DNA of 54,937 nucleotides, from the NCBI GenBank assembly GCA_902781045.1, contig CACZHT010000035.1, positions 1 to 54,937 on the forward strand, given 5' to 3'. Below the pieces are notes generated by a model. The model was not told the DNA's origin and did no database searches. It saw only the letters and a program-made list of their open reading frames with translations. Source of the stretch: an uncultured Bacteroidales bacterium (GTDB lineage: Bacteria > Bacteroidota > Bacteroidia > Bacteroidales > Muribaculaceae). Both the position numbers and the translations under genes were made by a program. Below are positions 32,900-42,339 of this stretch, piece by piece. Numbering within the stretch: the first letter of the stretch is position 1; the number at the start of each line of letters is the position of its first letter.

Positions 32900-35113
32900 T
32901 CAATTGCGGCCCAGCATCAAGTTAATCACCCGGTTGACATCGCTAATGTCGACCGTGCCATTGCCCGTGACATCGGCGGCGGGATTAGCCCGCTTGCCCA
33001 GCATGACGTTGATGACCTCATTGACATCGGCCACATCGACCTGCCCGTCACCTGTGACATCACCACTGACGAGGACACCGCTGTAGTAGAACTTAATGTT
33101 GTCGATATAACACGGCTGGTTGGCGTGTCCGCCAGCCATCGTGAAGCGATAATATGTGGGCTGCGTGTTCTCGATGTTGATGAAGCTGGTGGCCGTCTCT
33201 CCGGCGGCGACGCTGAAGACCTCGTTGCCCACTCTTTCCCACGTAGCGCCATCGAGCGACGAATAGAGCATGAACTTGGCATCGGTCGGCGATGAGTTGT
33301 ACAGCGTGCACTCGACGCGGAACGCCCTGACCATGAGCGGCTCGTCCATGGCGATGAGCGACGGCTTGACCATCCGCACGGCATGCTGGCCGTCGCAGTA
33401 GGTCGCGCCCGGTGCGGCGACATTTGCCCCCGAGAAGTTCCAGCGGGCAAAGTTGCCCTGCACTTGCTTGAGGTTCTTGTTGGTCGTCACAGCCATCTGC
33501 TCAAAGTCCTCAACCAGAATATCGGGCTGCACTGCCTGCTTGACGTCAAATGTGATGACACCATCGTTCTCGACGATGTTTCGAATCTCGAAGTCGCAGT
33601 CGACCTGTGCCCAGGTGCGCAGGCTGGGCTGGGTGAGGTTGGAAACCATAGTCACATTGTCGGTGCCGGGGAAGGGGTCACTCGGGCTGGCACCGCTGGT
33701 GCCGTTGCCTGCGCGCAGCAGCTCATAGTAATTGCGGCTGGGGTTGGAGTTGACGATGTTCCACTCCCAGGGACGGTTGTCGGTCGAGTCGATGCGAGCG
33801 ATGAGCATGCCATGACCGGGCAGATAAGCATCCCAGCGCACCCGCTGGCGGTTGTCGAGCATGAAGAACTCGCCCTGGACCGGTGTGCGCAGGATGAGTC
33901 CATCGCCTGTGTTGCCCACATAGCGCAGCGTGAACGAGCCCTCGGCATTGATTTCCTGCGGGTGGTTCCATCCCAGGGCATAGCGTTCCCAAATGCTGTA
34001 GCCACACGGCGTGCGGCCAAAGTTGAAACTGCCGCCACCGGCCATGAGGTCCCACTCGCCCGGGTCGTGACTCTGACCCTGCTCGGCATAGTTGGTGTCG
34101 TAGAGGTCGGGCAGTCCCAGCACATGGCTGAACTCGTGGCACATGGTGCCGATGCCCAGCGGCAGAGGATAGCCCTGCGACTCCCAGCCGTAAATCTCTG
34201 TGGAGCTGGCATACATCCCAGCGGCAACGCCATCGTACACATACCATTCATCGGCATAGTAGTTATAGAGCCACGACTTGTGTGGCCACAGATAGTCCCC
34301 ATTGTTGCCGCTGTAGTTGGCCGAGTAACCAGCCACCAGAAAGTAGACCATGTCAATCAAGCCGTCACCATCGGTGTCATAGTCGCTGAAGTCGACCATC
34401 GGGTCGGCGGCATCCATGGCAGCCTTGAAGATGTTTTGAGAGTTCTCAGTGCCACCGTGGTCGGTGCTGGCATAGTCCAGGTCGACCGGGCCGACGATGT
34501 CAAACTCAGGGGCGAAGATGCCACCCGACTGCTCCTTGAAGTAGTCGTGCATCGAGCCGGTGCAGTTGTGCCGACGACCGTTGAACATGAAGTGGTCAAA
34601 ACCCTCCTCGTTGACCATCTTGTCGTAGAAGTCGTGAGGGTCGTCCATCATGAACTGGCGGTCGGTGTAGTTGATGAGGATAATCAGACCGCGGAAGGTA
34701 GAATAGTCAATCATGGGGTCGCGACGGGGCCGATTTTGCTCCAAGGGGCCGCCTGCGTGCACACGGCTCTGACGCCCCTTGAGCGCATGGCGCAACGAGC
34801 GGGCATGTTTGCCCACCTGCTCCAGCATCTGTCCCTCGGCCATGGCTCGGTTGCCCGGGTCGTGAGCCAAGATGCCCGACAGCAACAGCTGGTCACCCAC
34901 CGGCCGTGCGTACTCGTATGAACCGCCGGCATTGCGCAGCACGGTGTAGCCATCGACAGTGGTGTAGTAGTGGAAAAATTCGTCACCCACCAGGCGCAGC
35001 GTCAGTGTTGAGCCGTCGCTCTGGGTGACATGGGTTGGAGTCTTGTCGGCCGGGATGGCCCAGCATGCGACTCCCAAAATCAAATACATCAAGAAAATCG
35101 AAACTTTTCTCAT
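32900..35113 (-). CDS. M6 family metalloprotease with dockerin-like tail (copy 2)
   Basis: A 737-residue paralogue of the flanking genes. Signal peptide MRKVSIFLMYLILGVACWA is followed by the shared module GDEFFHYYTTVDGYTVLRNAG. The zinc motif is GTMCHEFSHVLGLPDLYD (His326, Glu327, His330) with Met-turn DLMAGG. DTDGDGLIDMVYF matches the calcium-loop-like insert of copy 1. The two C-terminal dockerin-like loops read GDVTGDGQVDVADVN and ADVTGNGTVDISDVN. It lies 29 bp before copy 1 and 105 bp after copy 3, so all three may be one operon with a partial terminator between 3 and 2. Confidence 0.94.
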   Translation of the reverse strand: MRKVSIFLMYLILGVACWAIPADKTPTHVTQSDGSTLTLRLVGDEFFHYYTTVDGYTVLRNAGGSYEYARPVGDQLLLSGILAHDPGNRAMAEGQMLEQVGKHARSLRHALKGRQSRVHAGGPLEQNRPRRDPMIDYSTFRGLIILINYTDRQFMMDDPHDFYDKMVNEEGFDHFMFNGRRHNCTGSMHDYFKEQSGGIFAPEFDIVGPVDLDYASTDHGGTENSQNIFKAAMDAADPMVDFSDYDTDGDGLIDMVYFLVAGYSANYSGNNGDYLWPHKSWLYNYYADEWYVYDGVAAGMYASSTEIYGWESQGYPLPLGIGTMCHEFSHVLGLPDLYDTNYAEQGQSHDPGEWDLMAGGGSFNFGRTPCGYSIWERYALGWNHPQEINAEGSFTLRYVGNTGDGLILRTPVQGEFFMLDNRQRVRWDAYLPGHGMLIARIDSTDNRPWEWNIVNSNPSRNYYELLRAGNGTSGASPSDPFPGTDNVTMVSNLTQPSLRTWAQVDCDFEIRNIVENDGVITFDVKQAVQPDILVEDFEQMAVTTNKNLKQVQGNFARWNFSGANVAAPGATYCDGQHAVRMVKPSLIAMDEPLMVRAFRVECTLYNSSPTDAKFMLYSSLDGATWERVGNEVFSVAAGETATSFINIENTQPTYYRFTMAGGHANQPCYIDNIKFYYSGVLVSGDVTGDGQVDVADVNEVINVMLGKRANPAADVTGNGTVDISDVNRVINLMLGRN

Positions 35114-35152
35114 AACTTCTATAACTTCTCTAAAATATTGTTAGTTAAAAAA

Positions 35153-35197
35153 GTGAGGTGTGGCACAAGAACTGTTGCAGTCTCTGACACACCTCAC
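35153..35197 (-). terminator. Hairpin between M6 copies 3 and 2
   Basis: GTGAGGTGTG (35153-35162) pairs perfectly with CACACCTCAC (35188-35197) around a 25-nt loop. On the minus strand it is followed by CTTTTTTAAC, so partial termination after copy 3 is likely. Confidence 0.65.
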
Positions 35198-35218
35198 AGT
35201 ATCATTGCCTCATGCCGT

Positions 35219-37459
35219 TTATTGCTTGCCCAGCATGATGTTAATCACAGCGTTGACATCGGCAATGTCAATGGTGCCGTTGCCGGTCACGTCGCCAGCG
35301 GTTGTGGCATCGTCTCGACCCAGCATCATGTTGATCACGGCGTTGACATCGGCGATGTCGACAGTGCCGTCGCCTGTGACGTCACCCGGGACAACCTCCT
35401 CGGGTCCGCCTTGCTCACCCGTGTAGTAGACGGTGAAGTTGTCGATATAGACCGGAATGTTCTTGTTGCCAGAGTTCTGCACCACACGCAGACGCACACC
35501 TTGTGTGTTGGTCACCGGCACGAGCCAGTTGCATGCTGTGCGCGTCGAGCCGGGCACGAGGATGTCGGTCGAGCCCATGACGTTCTTGGCCTTGACCCAG
35601 GTTTCTCCATCGTCGGTTGAGTAGGTAAGCCCCATCTTGGCGTTGTTCCCTGAGGTATTGTAAATGTCATAGCTCACCTCCTGAATGTTGTAATAGATGG
35701 GCTTGACCGATGTGAACTGGCTGGGATAGACCATCTCGACGGCCTTTGTGCCCGTGCAATAGGCAGCATCGGGTGTCTTGACAAAACTCTTGATGAAGTC
35801 CCACGTTGTGAACGTACCCTCCACGCCCTTGGTCGACGATTCGCTCATGACTGGCATTCCCTCAAACGTCTCGACCAGTGCCGGCCAGTAGCTGTCCTCG
35901 CTGTTGACCACACTGAATGTGATGATGCCGTCAGTCTCGCGGATATTCTCAATCTTGAACCGGTTGGCAGTCTTGTCCCAAGTGCGGAGGCTGGGATAAG
36001 TGTCGTTGCCCAGGTGCGTGATGGCCATTGAGCCGGGGAACGGGTCAGAGGCCAGGTCGCCCGTGGCCGTGTTGCCGGCACGCAGCAGCTCGAAGTAGTT
36101 ACGGGCAGGATTGACGTTGACCTGATTGACCACCCACTTGTAGGCCGACGATGAGTCGACACGCCACACAAGCATGCCGTGGCCGGGCAGGTAGCGGTCC
36201 CAGTTGGTCTTCTGGCGGTTCTCAATCATGAAATATTCGTTTGACTTGGGTGTGCGGATGATGCAACCATCTCCTGCGATGTTCACTGCCTCAAGGCTGA
36301 AGTCACCAGCCTCGCGGATGACCGTCGGGTTGGCCCAGCCCAGGGTGTAGCGCTCAAAGATGTTGTGCCCTGCCGGTGTGCGGCCATAGTTGTGGTCGGC
36401 ACCACCGGCCATGATGTCCCATGCGCCGGGGTTGTGGCTTTCGCCGCCACTCTGGGCATAGTCGGTGTCATAGTGGTCCATCAGACCCAGCACATGGCTG
36501 AACTCGTGGCAGAAGGTGCCGATGCCCTCGAGCAGAACCTGACCCTCGCCGCCCAGCATCTCGGTCGAGCAGGAGTAGAGGTCAAACGACTTGCCGTCGA
36601 GCTTCGTGCTCATCAGACCCTTGCTCTCGTGGGGCCACAGCAGACCGCTGTTGTTGCCTTGCACATGCGAGCCCCAGCCGGCCACGACGAAGCACACATT
36701 GTCGACCACCCCATTGTTGTCGCCATCATACTGGCTGTAGTCAATCTGCGTGTTCAGGGCGCGCAGCGCGGCCTGGAAGATTGTGCGCGAGTTGTTATTG
36801 CACTGAGTAGCCTTATAGGTGGTTGTGTAGGGGCCAAAGACATCAAACTCGGGGTCAAACATGCCGCCACTCTGGTCGTAGAAAAAGTCGCGCACCGAGC
36901 CGTCGAACAGCGAGCCATAGTAGTTGGTCGAGCCGTCCTCGTTGGTGTAGCCCTGATAGCCTCTCTCACCGCACATGCGGGTGTAGATGTCGACGATGTC
37001 GCTGCGGCTGAACTTGACATCCGAGAATTCAATCAGGATGATGAGCCCGCGGAACTTCGACTGGTCGAAGGCCCGAGCCGGTGACTGGTTGGCATGGTCG
37101 CGGGCCGCGCGTGCGATTCGGCTGTTTGAGATGGCCTGGTTGTCGGTCAGGTTCTTGCCCAGACTGGCCAGCATCGCCACCTCGCTGGCGCTGCGCCGCT
37201 CGGCATCGCGTGCCAGCACGCCGGTCGACACCAGCCGCTGCCCCTCAAGGCGGGCATACTCGTATGCTCCTTGGGCGTTCTGCAACACGGTGTATCCGTC
37301 GACCGTGGTCGAGAAGTGATAGTACTCATCGCCATGCAATTCCAGCATGACCGAAGTGCCGTCAGGTTGCACGCACTTCACAGCACCGGGCAGAGCCGGT
37401 CTGGCCCACGCCGAGACCATAGCTAGCGCCATCGCTGCAATCAAAAGAATCTTTTTCAT
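35219..37459 (-). CDS. M6 family metalloprotease with dockerin-like tail (copy 3)
   Basis: A 746-residue paralogue and the first gene of the M6 group. Signal peptide MKKILLIAAMALAMVSAWA is followed by GDEYYHFSTTVDGYTVLQNAQ. The zinc motif is GTFCHEFSHVLGLMDHYD (His318, Glu319, His322), Met-turn DIMAGG. The calcium-loop-like insert is DGDNNGVVDNVCF. The C-terminal part has a beta-sandwich of the MAM/carbohydrate-binding type and two dockerin-like loops (GDVTGDGTVDIADVN and GDVTGNGTIDIADVN). Its promoter lies about 95 bp upstream. The substrates of these proteases are unknown; host or dietary protein is a reasonable guess. Confidence 0.94.
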   Translation of the reverse strand: MKKILLIAAMALAMVSAWARPALPGAVKCVQPDGTSVMLELHGDEYYHFSTTVDGYTVLQNAQGAYEYARLEGQRLVSTGVLARDAERRSASEVAMLASLGKNLTDNQAISNSRIARAARDHANQSPARAFDQSKFRGLIILIEFSDVKFSRSDIVDIYTRMCGERGYQGYTNEDGSTNYYGSLFDGSVRDFFYDQSGGMFDPEFDVFGPYTTTYKATQCNNNSRTIFQAALRALNTQIDYSQYDGDNNGVVDNVCFVVAGWGSHVQGNNSGLLWPHESKGLMSTKLDGKSFDLYSCSTEMLGGEGQVLLEGIGTFCHEFSHVLGLMDHYDTDYAQSGGESHNPGAWDIMAGGADHNYGRTPAGHNIFERYTLGWANPTVIREAGDFSLEAVNIAGDGCIIRTPKSNEYFMIENRQKTNWDRYLPGHGMLVWRVDSSSAYKWVVNQVNVNPARNYFELLRAGNTATGDLASDPFPGSMAITHLGNDTYPSLRTWDKTANRFKIENIRETDGIITFSVVNSEDSYWPALVETFEGMPVMSESSTKGVEGTFTTWDFIKSFVKTPDAAYCTGTKAVEMVYPSQFTSVKPIYYNIQEVSYDIYNTSGNNAKMGLTYSTDDGETWVKAKNVMGSTDILVPGSTRTACNWLVPVTNTQGVRLRVVQNSGNKNIPVYIDNFTVYYTGEQGGPEEVVPGDVTGDGTVDIADVNAVINMMLGRDDATTAGDVTGNGTIDIADVNAVINIMLGKQ

Positions 37460-37554
37460 CTATCGGTTTGTTTATGCCTGGTTAATAGGCGGTTACTGAA
37501 TTTGCTCTAATCTCATGCCCTTGCTCTGTCAGCTGTTGACAAATCTTTAAGCGT

Positions 37555-37587
37555 GCAAATATCGGAATTTTCAAGCAAATGCACAAA
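37555..37587 (-). promoter_or_regulatory. Promoter of the M6 protease group
   Basis: On the minus strand TTTG (37587-37584), a 20-bp spacer, then GATATTTGC (37563-37555), one base off the -7 consensus. Confidence 0.6.
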
Positions 37588-37628
37588 TAAAAAATGTGAA
37601 AAACGTCAATCACTCCTCATTGTCTGAA

Positions 37629-37745
37629 TGTTTCACGCTCAAAAAGTTATTAACAACCAGCACGACTTATCAACATTTCAATGTATTTAACGCATTTTAT
37701 AGCCGATGTTCCACGAAAAAGCATTTCCTTTGCAGCCGTGAAACA
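37629..37745. promoter_or_regulatory. parS-like half-sites upstream of parA
   Basis: TGTTTCACG (37629-37637), TGTTCCACG (37707-37715) and CGTGAAACA (37737-37745) each equal one half of the bacterial parS palindrome TGTTnCACGTGAAACA. None is a full site. They lie within 135 bp of the parA start, so ParB binding and autoregulation are plausible. Confidence 0.45.
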
Positions 37746-37761
37746 TTTTTGTTACTGACTT

Positions 37762-38535
37762 ATGGGAAAAACAATCGCTATAGCCAACCAGAAGGGTGGC
37801 GTGGGCAAGACGACCACGGCCATCAACCTGGCTGCATCTCTTGCCATGAACCGCAAGCGGGTTCTGCTCATTGACGCCGACCCGCAGGCCAATGCCACAT
37901 CGGGCTTGGGTGTCGAGCCCAAGCAGATGACTTCGACCATCTATGAGTGCCTGGTCGACGACTACCCCATGCACAGTGCCGCAGTGGCCACCTGTGTCGA
38001 GGGGCTGGACATCGTGGGCTCGCGCATCGACCTTGTGGGCGCCGAGCTGGAGCTCATCAACAAGGGCGACCGCGAGAATGTGCTGCGCCGCTCGATTGAC
38101 GACGTCAAGCAGACCTACGACTACATCCTGATTGATTGCAGCCCGTCGCTGGGCCTGATCACGGTCAACGCGCTCACAGCGGCCGACAGTGTCATCATCC
38201 CCGTCCAGGCCGAATACTTTGCGCTGGAGGGCATCAGCAAGCTGCTCAACACGGTGCGCATCATCAAGTCGAAGCTCAACCCTGACCTGCGCATCGAGGG
38301 CTTCTTGCTCACCATGTACGATGCCCGTCTGCGCCTGGCCAACCAGATCTATGAGGAGCTGAAGAGCCACTTTGGCGACATGGTGTTCAACACCGTCATC
38401 CCGCGCAACATCAAGCTCAGCGAAGCTCCCAGCCACGGCTTGCCGGCCATCCTCTACGACCCCAGCAGCCGTGGTGCAACGAGCCACACCCAGCTGGCCC
38501 GCGAGCTCATCGCCCGTGCCCGCCACAAGGGATAG
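37762..38535 (+). CDS. parA: Chromosome-partitioning ATPase ParA (Soj)
   Basis: A 257-residue cytosolic deviant-Walker ATPase that moves ParB-bound origins. It starts MGKTIAIANQKGGVGKTTTAINLAAS with the Walker A signature, then VLLIDADPQANATSGLG (Walker A') and YDYILIDCSPSLGLITVNAL (Walker B). The short N-terminus without a helix-turn-helix is the chromosomal Soj type. It begins the conserved cluster parA-parB-DUF5683-MltD of Bacteroidota. Confidence 0.97.
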   Translation: MGKTIAIANQKGGVGKTTTAINLAASLAMNRKRVLLIDADPQANATSGLGVEPKQMTSTIYECLVDDYPMHSAAVATCVEGLDIVGSRIDLVGAELELINKGDRENVLRRSIDDVKQTYDYILIDCSPSLGLITVNALTAADSVIIPVQAEYFALEGISKLLNTVRIIKSKLNPDLRIEGFLLTMYDARLRLANQIYEELKSHFGDMVFNTVIPRNIKLSEAPSHGLPAILYDPSSRGATSHTQLARELIARARHKG

Positions 38536-38640
38536 CCGTTGCGCTCTAGCCGCTAGACGTTGAACCGAGTTATCGACCATTCGAACACTCGAACAGCCGA
38601 ACACTCGAAACCTAAAAACTCAAAAACTCGAAACAACAAG

Positions 38641-39522
38641 ATGAAACGCAATGCACTGGGCCGCGGACTCGACTCGCTCATCTCGATGGATGACATCCAG
38701 ACGGGCGGCTCGTCGGCCATCAACGAAATAGCCATCGCGCAAATCAGCCCCAACCCTGACCAGCCGCGACACACATTCGACGAGACGGCTCTCGAGGAGT
38801 TGGCATCGTCCATCCGCGAGCTGGGCATCATCCAGCCGCTGACCTTGCGCAGCATCGGCCCCAACCAGTATCAGATTATCTCGGGCGAGCGCCGTTACCG
38901 CGCCGCCAAGCTGGCCGGTCTGGAGACCGTCCCGGCCTACGTGCGCACCGCCGGCGACAGCGAGGTGACCGAGATGGCACTGATTGAGAACATCCAGCGC
39001 GAGGACCTGAACGCCATCGAGATTGCGCTGACGTTCCGCAAGCTCATCGACCAATATAACCTGACACAGGAGCGCCTGAGCGAGCGCATTGGCAAGAATC
39101 GTGCCACCATCGCCAACTTCTTGCGGCTGCTCAAGCTACCGGCCGAGGTGCAGCTGGGGCTGCGCGACAAGGCCGTGGACATGGGTCACGCTCGCGCGCT
39201 GCTCTCGATTGACAAGCCGTCGCTGCAGCTCAAACTCTACAACGAGACACTCAAGCGCGGGTTGTCGGTGCGCCAGGTCGAGCAGCTGGCCAAGCAGTAC
39301 CAGCAGGCCGACGACCAGGGTCAGGCCGCACCCGAAGCTCCTGCCCGTCGCAAGCCGGCCCGCGACTATGCCATCCTGCAGAAGCACCTGACCGGGGCCT
39401 TCGGCGTTCCTGTCAAGGTCAGCTGCAATGCCGATGGCAAGGGCAAGATAGCATTTGCCTTCAGCAATACCGAGCAGTTGGAGCGAATCATCACCCTGTT
39501 TGACCAACTCAAAGGCAAGTGA
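38641..39522 (+). CDS. parB: Chromosome-partitioning protein ParB (Spo0J)
   Basis: A 293-residue DNA-binding CTPase-type clamp loaded at parS. The start MKRNALGRGLDSLIS is the typical ParA-stimulating N-terminus; the longer frame from 38560 adds only a repeat-derived leader. The nuclease-like domain shows QPRHTFDETALEELASSIRELGIIQPLTLR and ISGERRYRAAKLAGLETVPAYV. The parS-reading helix-turn-helix is LTQERLSERIGKNRATIANFLRLLKLP. The C-terminal dimerisation domain ends FSNTEQLERIITLFDQL. Between parA and parB are 105 bp of CGAACACTCGAA-like short repeats. Its stop overlaps the next gene. Confidence 0.96.
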   Translation: MKRNALGRGLDSLISMDDIQTGGSSAINEIAIAQISPNPDQPRHTFDETALEELASSIRELGIIQPLTLRSIGPNQYQIISGERRYRAAKLAGLETVPAYVRTAGDSEVTEMALIENIQREDLNAIEIALTFRKLIDQYNLTQERLSERIGKNRATIANFLRLLKLPAEVQLGLRDKAVDMGHARALLSIDKPSLQLKLYNETLKRGLSVRQVEQLAKQYQQADDQGQAAPEAPARRKPARDYAILQKHLTGAFGVPVKVSCNADGKGKIAFAFSNTEQLERIITLFDQLKGK

Positions 39523-40313
39523 ACCATCGCGATCCATACTGCCATGGCTGGCGCACGGCATTGGTGCTGTGTCTGCTGGCGCTGTGCCAGCTGGCCGCAC
39601 ATGCCACGACCGACTCAACACAGGTGGTGCGCCGCAACCGTGTCCGCACACCGGTGGTGGTGCCTGCCGACACCACGCGCCATGTGACGGTGGTCGACCT
39701 GGCCGGCGACACATTGCGGTTTGCCAGTGCCGACTCGCTGCGCGGCGTCGAGGGCATCGAACTGTTGCCCGACACCACGGCAGTGAGCCAGTTGGGCAAG
39801 GTGCGTGTGTTCAATCCCGACCCCACTCGCGCCCTGTGGCTCTCGGCGCTGTGTCCGGGACTGGGACAGGTCTACAACCGGCGCTACTGGAAATTGCCCA
39901 TCGTCGTTGGGGCTTTCGTCGGCCTGAGCTATGGCACGGCGTGGAACAACCGCATGCTGAGCGACTACAGCCGCGCCTACCGCGACGCGATGGACAACGA
40001 TCCCGACACGCGCAGCTACATGGACTTCTACCCACCCACGGTCAAGGAGAGCGAACTGGACATGGCGTGGCTGCAGAAGGCCCTGCGCAACAAGCGCAAC
40101 TACTATCGCCGCTACCGCGACATCTGCATCATCGGCATGGTGGCACTCTACCTGGTCAACATCGTCGACGCATACGTCGACGCATCGCTGGCCCACTTCG
40201 ACATCTCGCCCGACCTGTCGATGCAGGTTCGCCCAGCCGTCATGGCGCCGGCGCAGCCCAGTGCGTCGCCCCTACGGGCCTCGGTGGGCTTGCAATGCGC
40301 CTTTAATTTCTAG
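39519..40313 (+). CDS. DUF5683 membrane protein
   Basis: A 264-residue exported or membrane protein read from a GTG at 39519, overlapping the parB stop. It has a signal-like helix (TALVLCLLALCQLAAHA), a polar region, then the DUF5683 signature NPDPTRALWLSALCPGLGQVYNRRYWKLPIVVGAFVGLSYG. Another helix near residues 205-222 precedes the segment VDAYVDASLAHFDIS. In Bacteroidota this gene habitually lies between parB and a LysM transglycosylase, suggesting an envelope role tied to the cell cycle; the actual function is unknown. The GTG start is forced by lack of an in-frame ATG. Confidence 0.85.
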   Translation: MNHRDPYCHGWRTALVLCLLALCQLAAHATTDSTQVVRRNRVRTPVVVPADTTRHVTVVDLAGDTLRFASADSLRGVEGIELLPDTTAVSQLGKVRVFNPDPTRALWLSALCPGLGQVYNRRYWKLPIVVGAFVGLSYGTAWNNRMLSDYSRAYRDAMDNDPDTRSYMDFYPPTVKESELDMAWLQKALRNKRNYYRRYRDICIIGMVALYLVNIVDAYVDASLAHFDISPDLSMQVRPAVMAPAQPSASPLRASVGLQCAFNF

Positions 40314-40332
40314 AATAAAAAACTACATCTAT

Positions 40333-42285
40333 ATGAAGAGACTTTATCTGACACTACTCGGTGCGACACTGGTCGTGATGGCGACCTGGGCCGGGCCACG
40401 CAACAACATCCTGACGCTCAAGCAGTCAATTACCGACAACGATATCGTGTTCCCCGAGAGCTTCGAGACCAACACGCACGAGCTGATGGAGAACTGGTAT
40501 CTGCAGAACTACACCATCCTCGATGCCGATGTCGAGAACAAGTCGGTGGGCGAAGTCAGTGAACAGGAGTACATCAAGCGCCTGGCTGCCTTGCCCACGG
40601 TCATCGAGATGCCCTACAACCAGGTGGTGCGCAGCTACATCGACCGCTATATCAAGCGCAACCGCACGCTGGTCGAGGAAATGCTGGGCATGAGCCTCTA
40701 TTATATGCCCATCTTTGAGCAGGCCCTGGAAAAGGAGGGCTTGCCGCTGGAGCTGAAGTACCTGCCCGTGATTGAAAGCGCACTCAACCCCAATGCCGTT
40801 TCGCGTGCCGGAGCAGCCGGACTGTGGCAGTTCATGGTGGGCACAGGCAAAGGGCTGGGCCTGGAGGTGAACTCGCTGGTCGACGAGCGCCGCGACCCGT
40901 ACCGGTCGTCGGAGAAGGCCGCTACCTATCTCAAGGACCTGTACAGCATCTACAACGACTGGTCGCTGGCCATCGCCGCCTACAACTGCGGCCCCGGAGC
41001 GGTCAACAAGGCCCTCAAGCGTGCCGGCGACGGCGAGAACGGAAAGAACAAGGACTTCTGGGACATCTACAATTACCTGCCGCGCGAGACACGCGGCTAT
41101 GTGCCTGCATTCATCGCCGCCAACTATGTGATGACCTACTTCAAGCGGCACAACATCAGTCCGGGGCTGGCGCGCAAGCCACTGATTACCGACACCGTCA
41201 GCATCAGTAACCGTGTGCACTTCAACCAGATTGCCCATGTGCTGAACATGCCCATCGAGGAGATTCGCGTGCTCAACCCGCAGTACCGGCAAGACGTCAT
41301 CCCCGGCAACACACGGCCCTACACACTGGTGCTGCCCTCGCAGCAGGTCTACAGCTACATCATGAGCGAAGACAGCATTCTGGCCTACAAGCCCGAGGTC
41401 TACAACCACCGCGAGGTGGTCGAGCCGGGCGGCGCACAGGCCAGCGCCGACAAGGATGACGCCAACTACACCTACGAGAACAAGCTCGTCACCGAGTATC
41501 ACAAGGTGCGCCGCGGCGAGACGGCCAGCAGCATCGCCGCACACTATGGCATGAGCCTGAGCACGTTCAACTCGCTCAACGGGCTGAATGGCGGCAAGGT
41601 GCGCCGCGGCCAGGTGGTCAAGGTGCAGAAGACCAAGCGCGTGCGTGTGCCCAAGGAAGAGAGCGAGCAACTGATGGCTCAAAACACCGAGGGCGAGCCA
41701 GAACACTACAGCGAGGATGACCCCGACGAGAGCGAGGACGAGCAAATCAATGAGGTGAAGCAAGTGGAGAAGGCTGCCGCCGAGTCGCGCCGACATGGGC
41801 CGCAGACGGTACACATCGAGTCGCCCAAGCCCGCGCCCAAGGTCGAGAAGCCGCGTCAAGAGACCCGTCAGGACTCGCGTCAGTGGCAGAAGCGCAACGA
41901 GCGCTATGCCGACAAGCGCGGCAAGCGCAGTCGCTACAGCCAGGAGGACACCTACAAGCAATCGCGCAGCAGCAGCAAGCGCGGCGACAGTGCCAAGCGT
42001 AGTCGCAAGTCGCGTGCCCACCAGCCCGCTCCCACCACCGACTATAACATCAAGAAGGGCGAGTCGCTGAGCGAGATTGCCGAGAAGACCGGCACCACGG
42101 TCGATGCTTTGCGCAAGGCCAACGGCATCAGCGGCGACAAGATCAAGGCCGGCGACAACATCAAGATTCCCGGCAAGGGCGGCAAGGCGAGCAGCAAGAA
42201 GCAAGCTGCCAGCAGCAAGAAACAGACATCCGGCAGCAAGAAGTCCGGCAGCAAGAGGTCAAGCGGCAAAAAGCACCGCCGCTAA
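40333..42285 (+). CDS. MltD-like membrane-bound lytic murein transglycosylase with LysM domains
   Basis: A 650-residue exported enzyme that cleaves peptidoglycan glycan strands. Signal peptide MKRLYLTLLGATLVVMATWA. The SLT lysozyme-like domain has LPVIESALNPNAVSRAGAAGLWQFM with catalytic Glu148, and NDWSLAIAAYNCGPGAVNKA. LysM domains lie at YHKVRRGETASSIAAHYGMS (about residue 390) and YNIKKGESLSEIAEKTGTTV (about residue 572). Between them is a highly charged linker rich in Glu, Arg, Lys and Ser. The protein ends in a Lys/Ser-rich tail (KQAASSKKQTSGSKKSGSK) that could bind anionic envelope polymers. The start is the ATG at 40333; earlier frames overlap the DUF5683 gene. A strong terminator follows. 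Confidence 0.94.
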   Translation: MKRLYLTLLGATLVVMATWAGPRNNILTLKQSITDNDIVFPESFETNTHELMENWYLQNYTILDADVENKSVGEVSEQEYIKRLAALPTVIEMPYNQVVRSYIDRYIKRNRTLVEEMLGMSLYYMPIFEQALEKEGLPLELKYLPVIESALNPNAVSRAGAAGLWQFMVGTGKGLGLEVNSLVDERRDPYRSSEKAATYLKDLYSIYNDWSLAIAAYNCGPGAVNKALKRAGDGENGKNKDFWDIYNYLPRETRGYVPAFIAANYVMTYFKRHNISPGLARKPLITDTVSISNRVHFNQIAHVLNMPIEEIRVLNPQYRQDVIPGNTRPYTLVLPSQQVYSYIMSEDSILAYKPEVYNHREVVEPGGAQASADKDDANYTYENKLVTEYHKVRRGETASSIAAHYGMSLSTFNSLNGLNGGKVRRGQVVKVQKTKRVRVPKEESEQLMAQNTEGEPEHYSEDDPDESEDEQINEVKQVEKAAAESRRHGPQTVHIESPKPAPKVEKPRQETRQDSRQWQKRNERYADKRGKRSRYSQEDTYKQSRSSSKRGDSAKRSRKSRAHQPAPTTDYNIKKGESLSEIAEKTGTTVDALRKANGISGDKIKAGDNIKIPGKGGKASSKKQAASSKKQTSGSKKSGSKRSSGKKHRR

Positions 42286-42300
42286 GGGATGCAGACATGA

Positions 42301-42339
42301 TGACGGGAGTGGCCCCAATAGCCGCTCCTGTCATTTTTT
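42301..42339 (+). terminator. Rho-independent terminator of the MltD-like gene
   Basis: TGACGGGAGTGGC (42301-42313) pairs with GCCGCTCCTGTCA (42321-42333), 13 bp with two G-T pairs and a 7-nt loop, followed by six T. The T run overlaps the -33 element of the next gene. Confidence 0.85.

Larger units (their letters stand above)
37460..37761. other. Divergent control region between M6 copy 3 and parA (302 bp)
   Basis: It holds the M6 operon promoter and three parS-like half-sites. A DnaA-box-like TTATCAACA is at 37667-37675 with one mismatch to TTATCCACA. No coding sequence is seen. Confidence 0.6.

Noticed and set aside
33383..34921. 512-codon open frame opposite M6 copy 2
   Set aside because: Antisense shadow; the M6 frame has signal peptide, zinc motif and dockerin-like tail.
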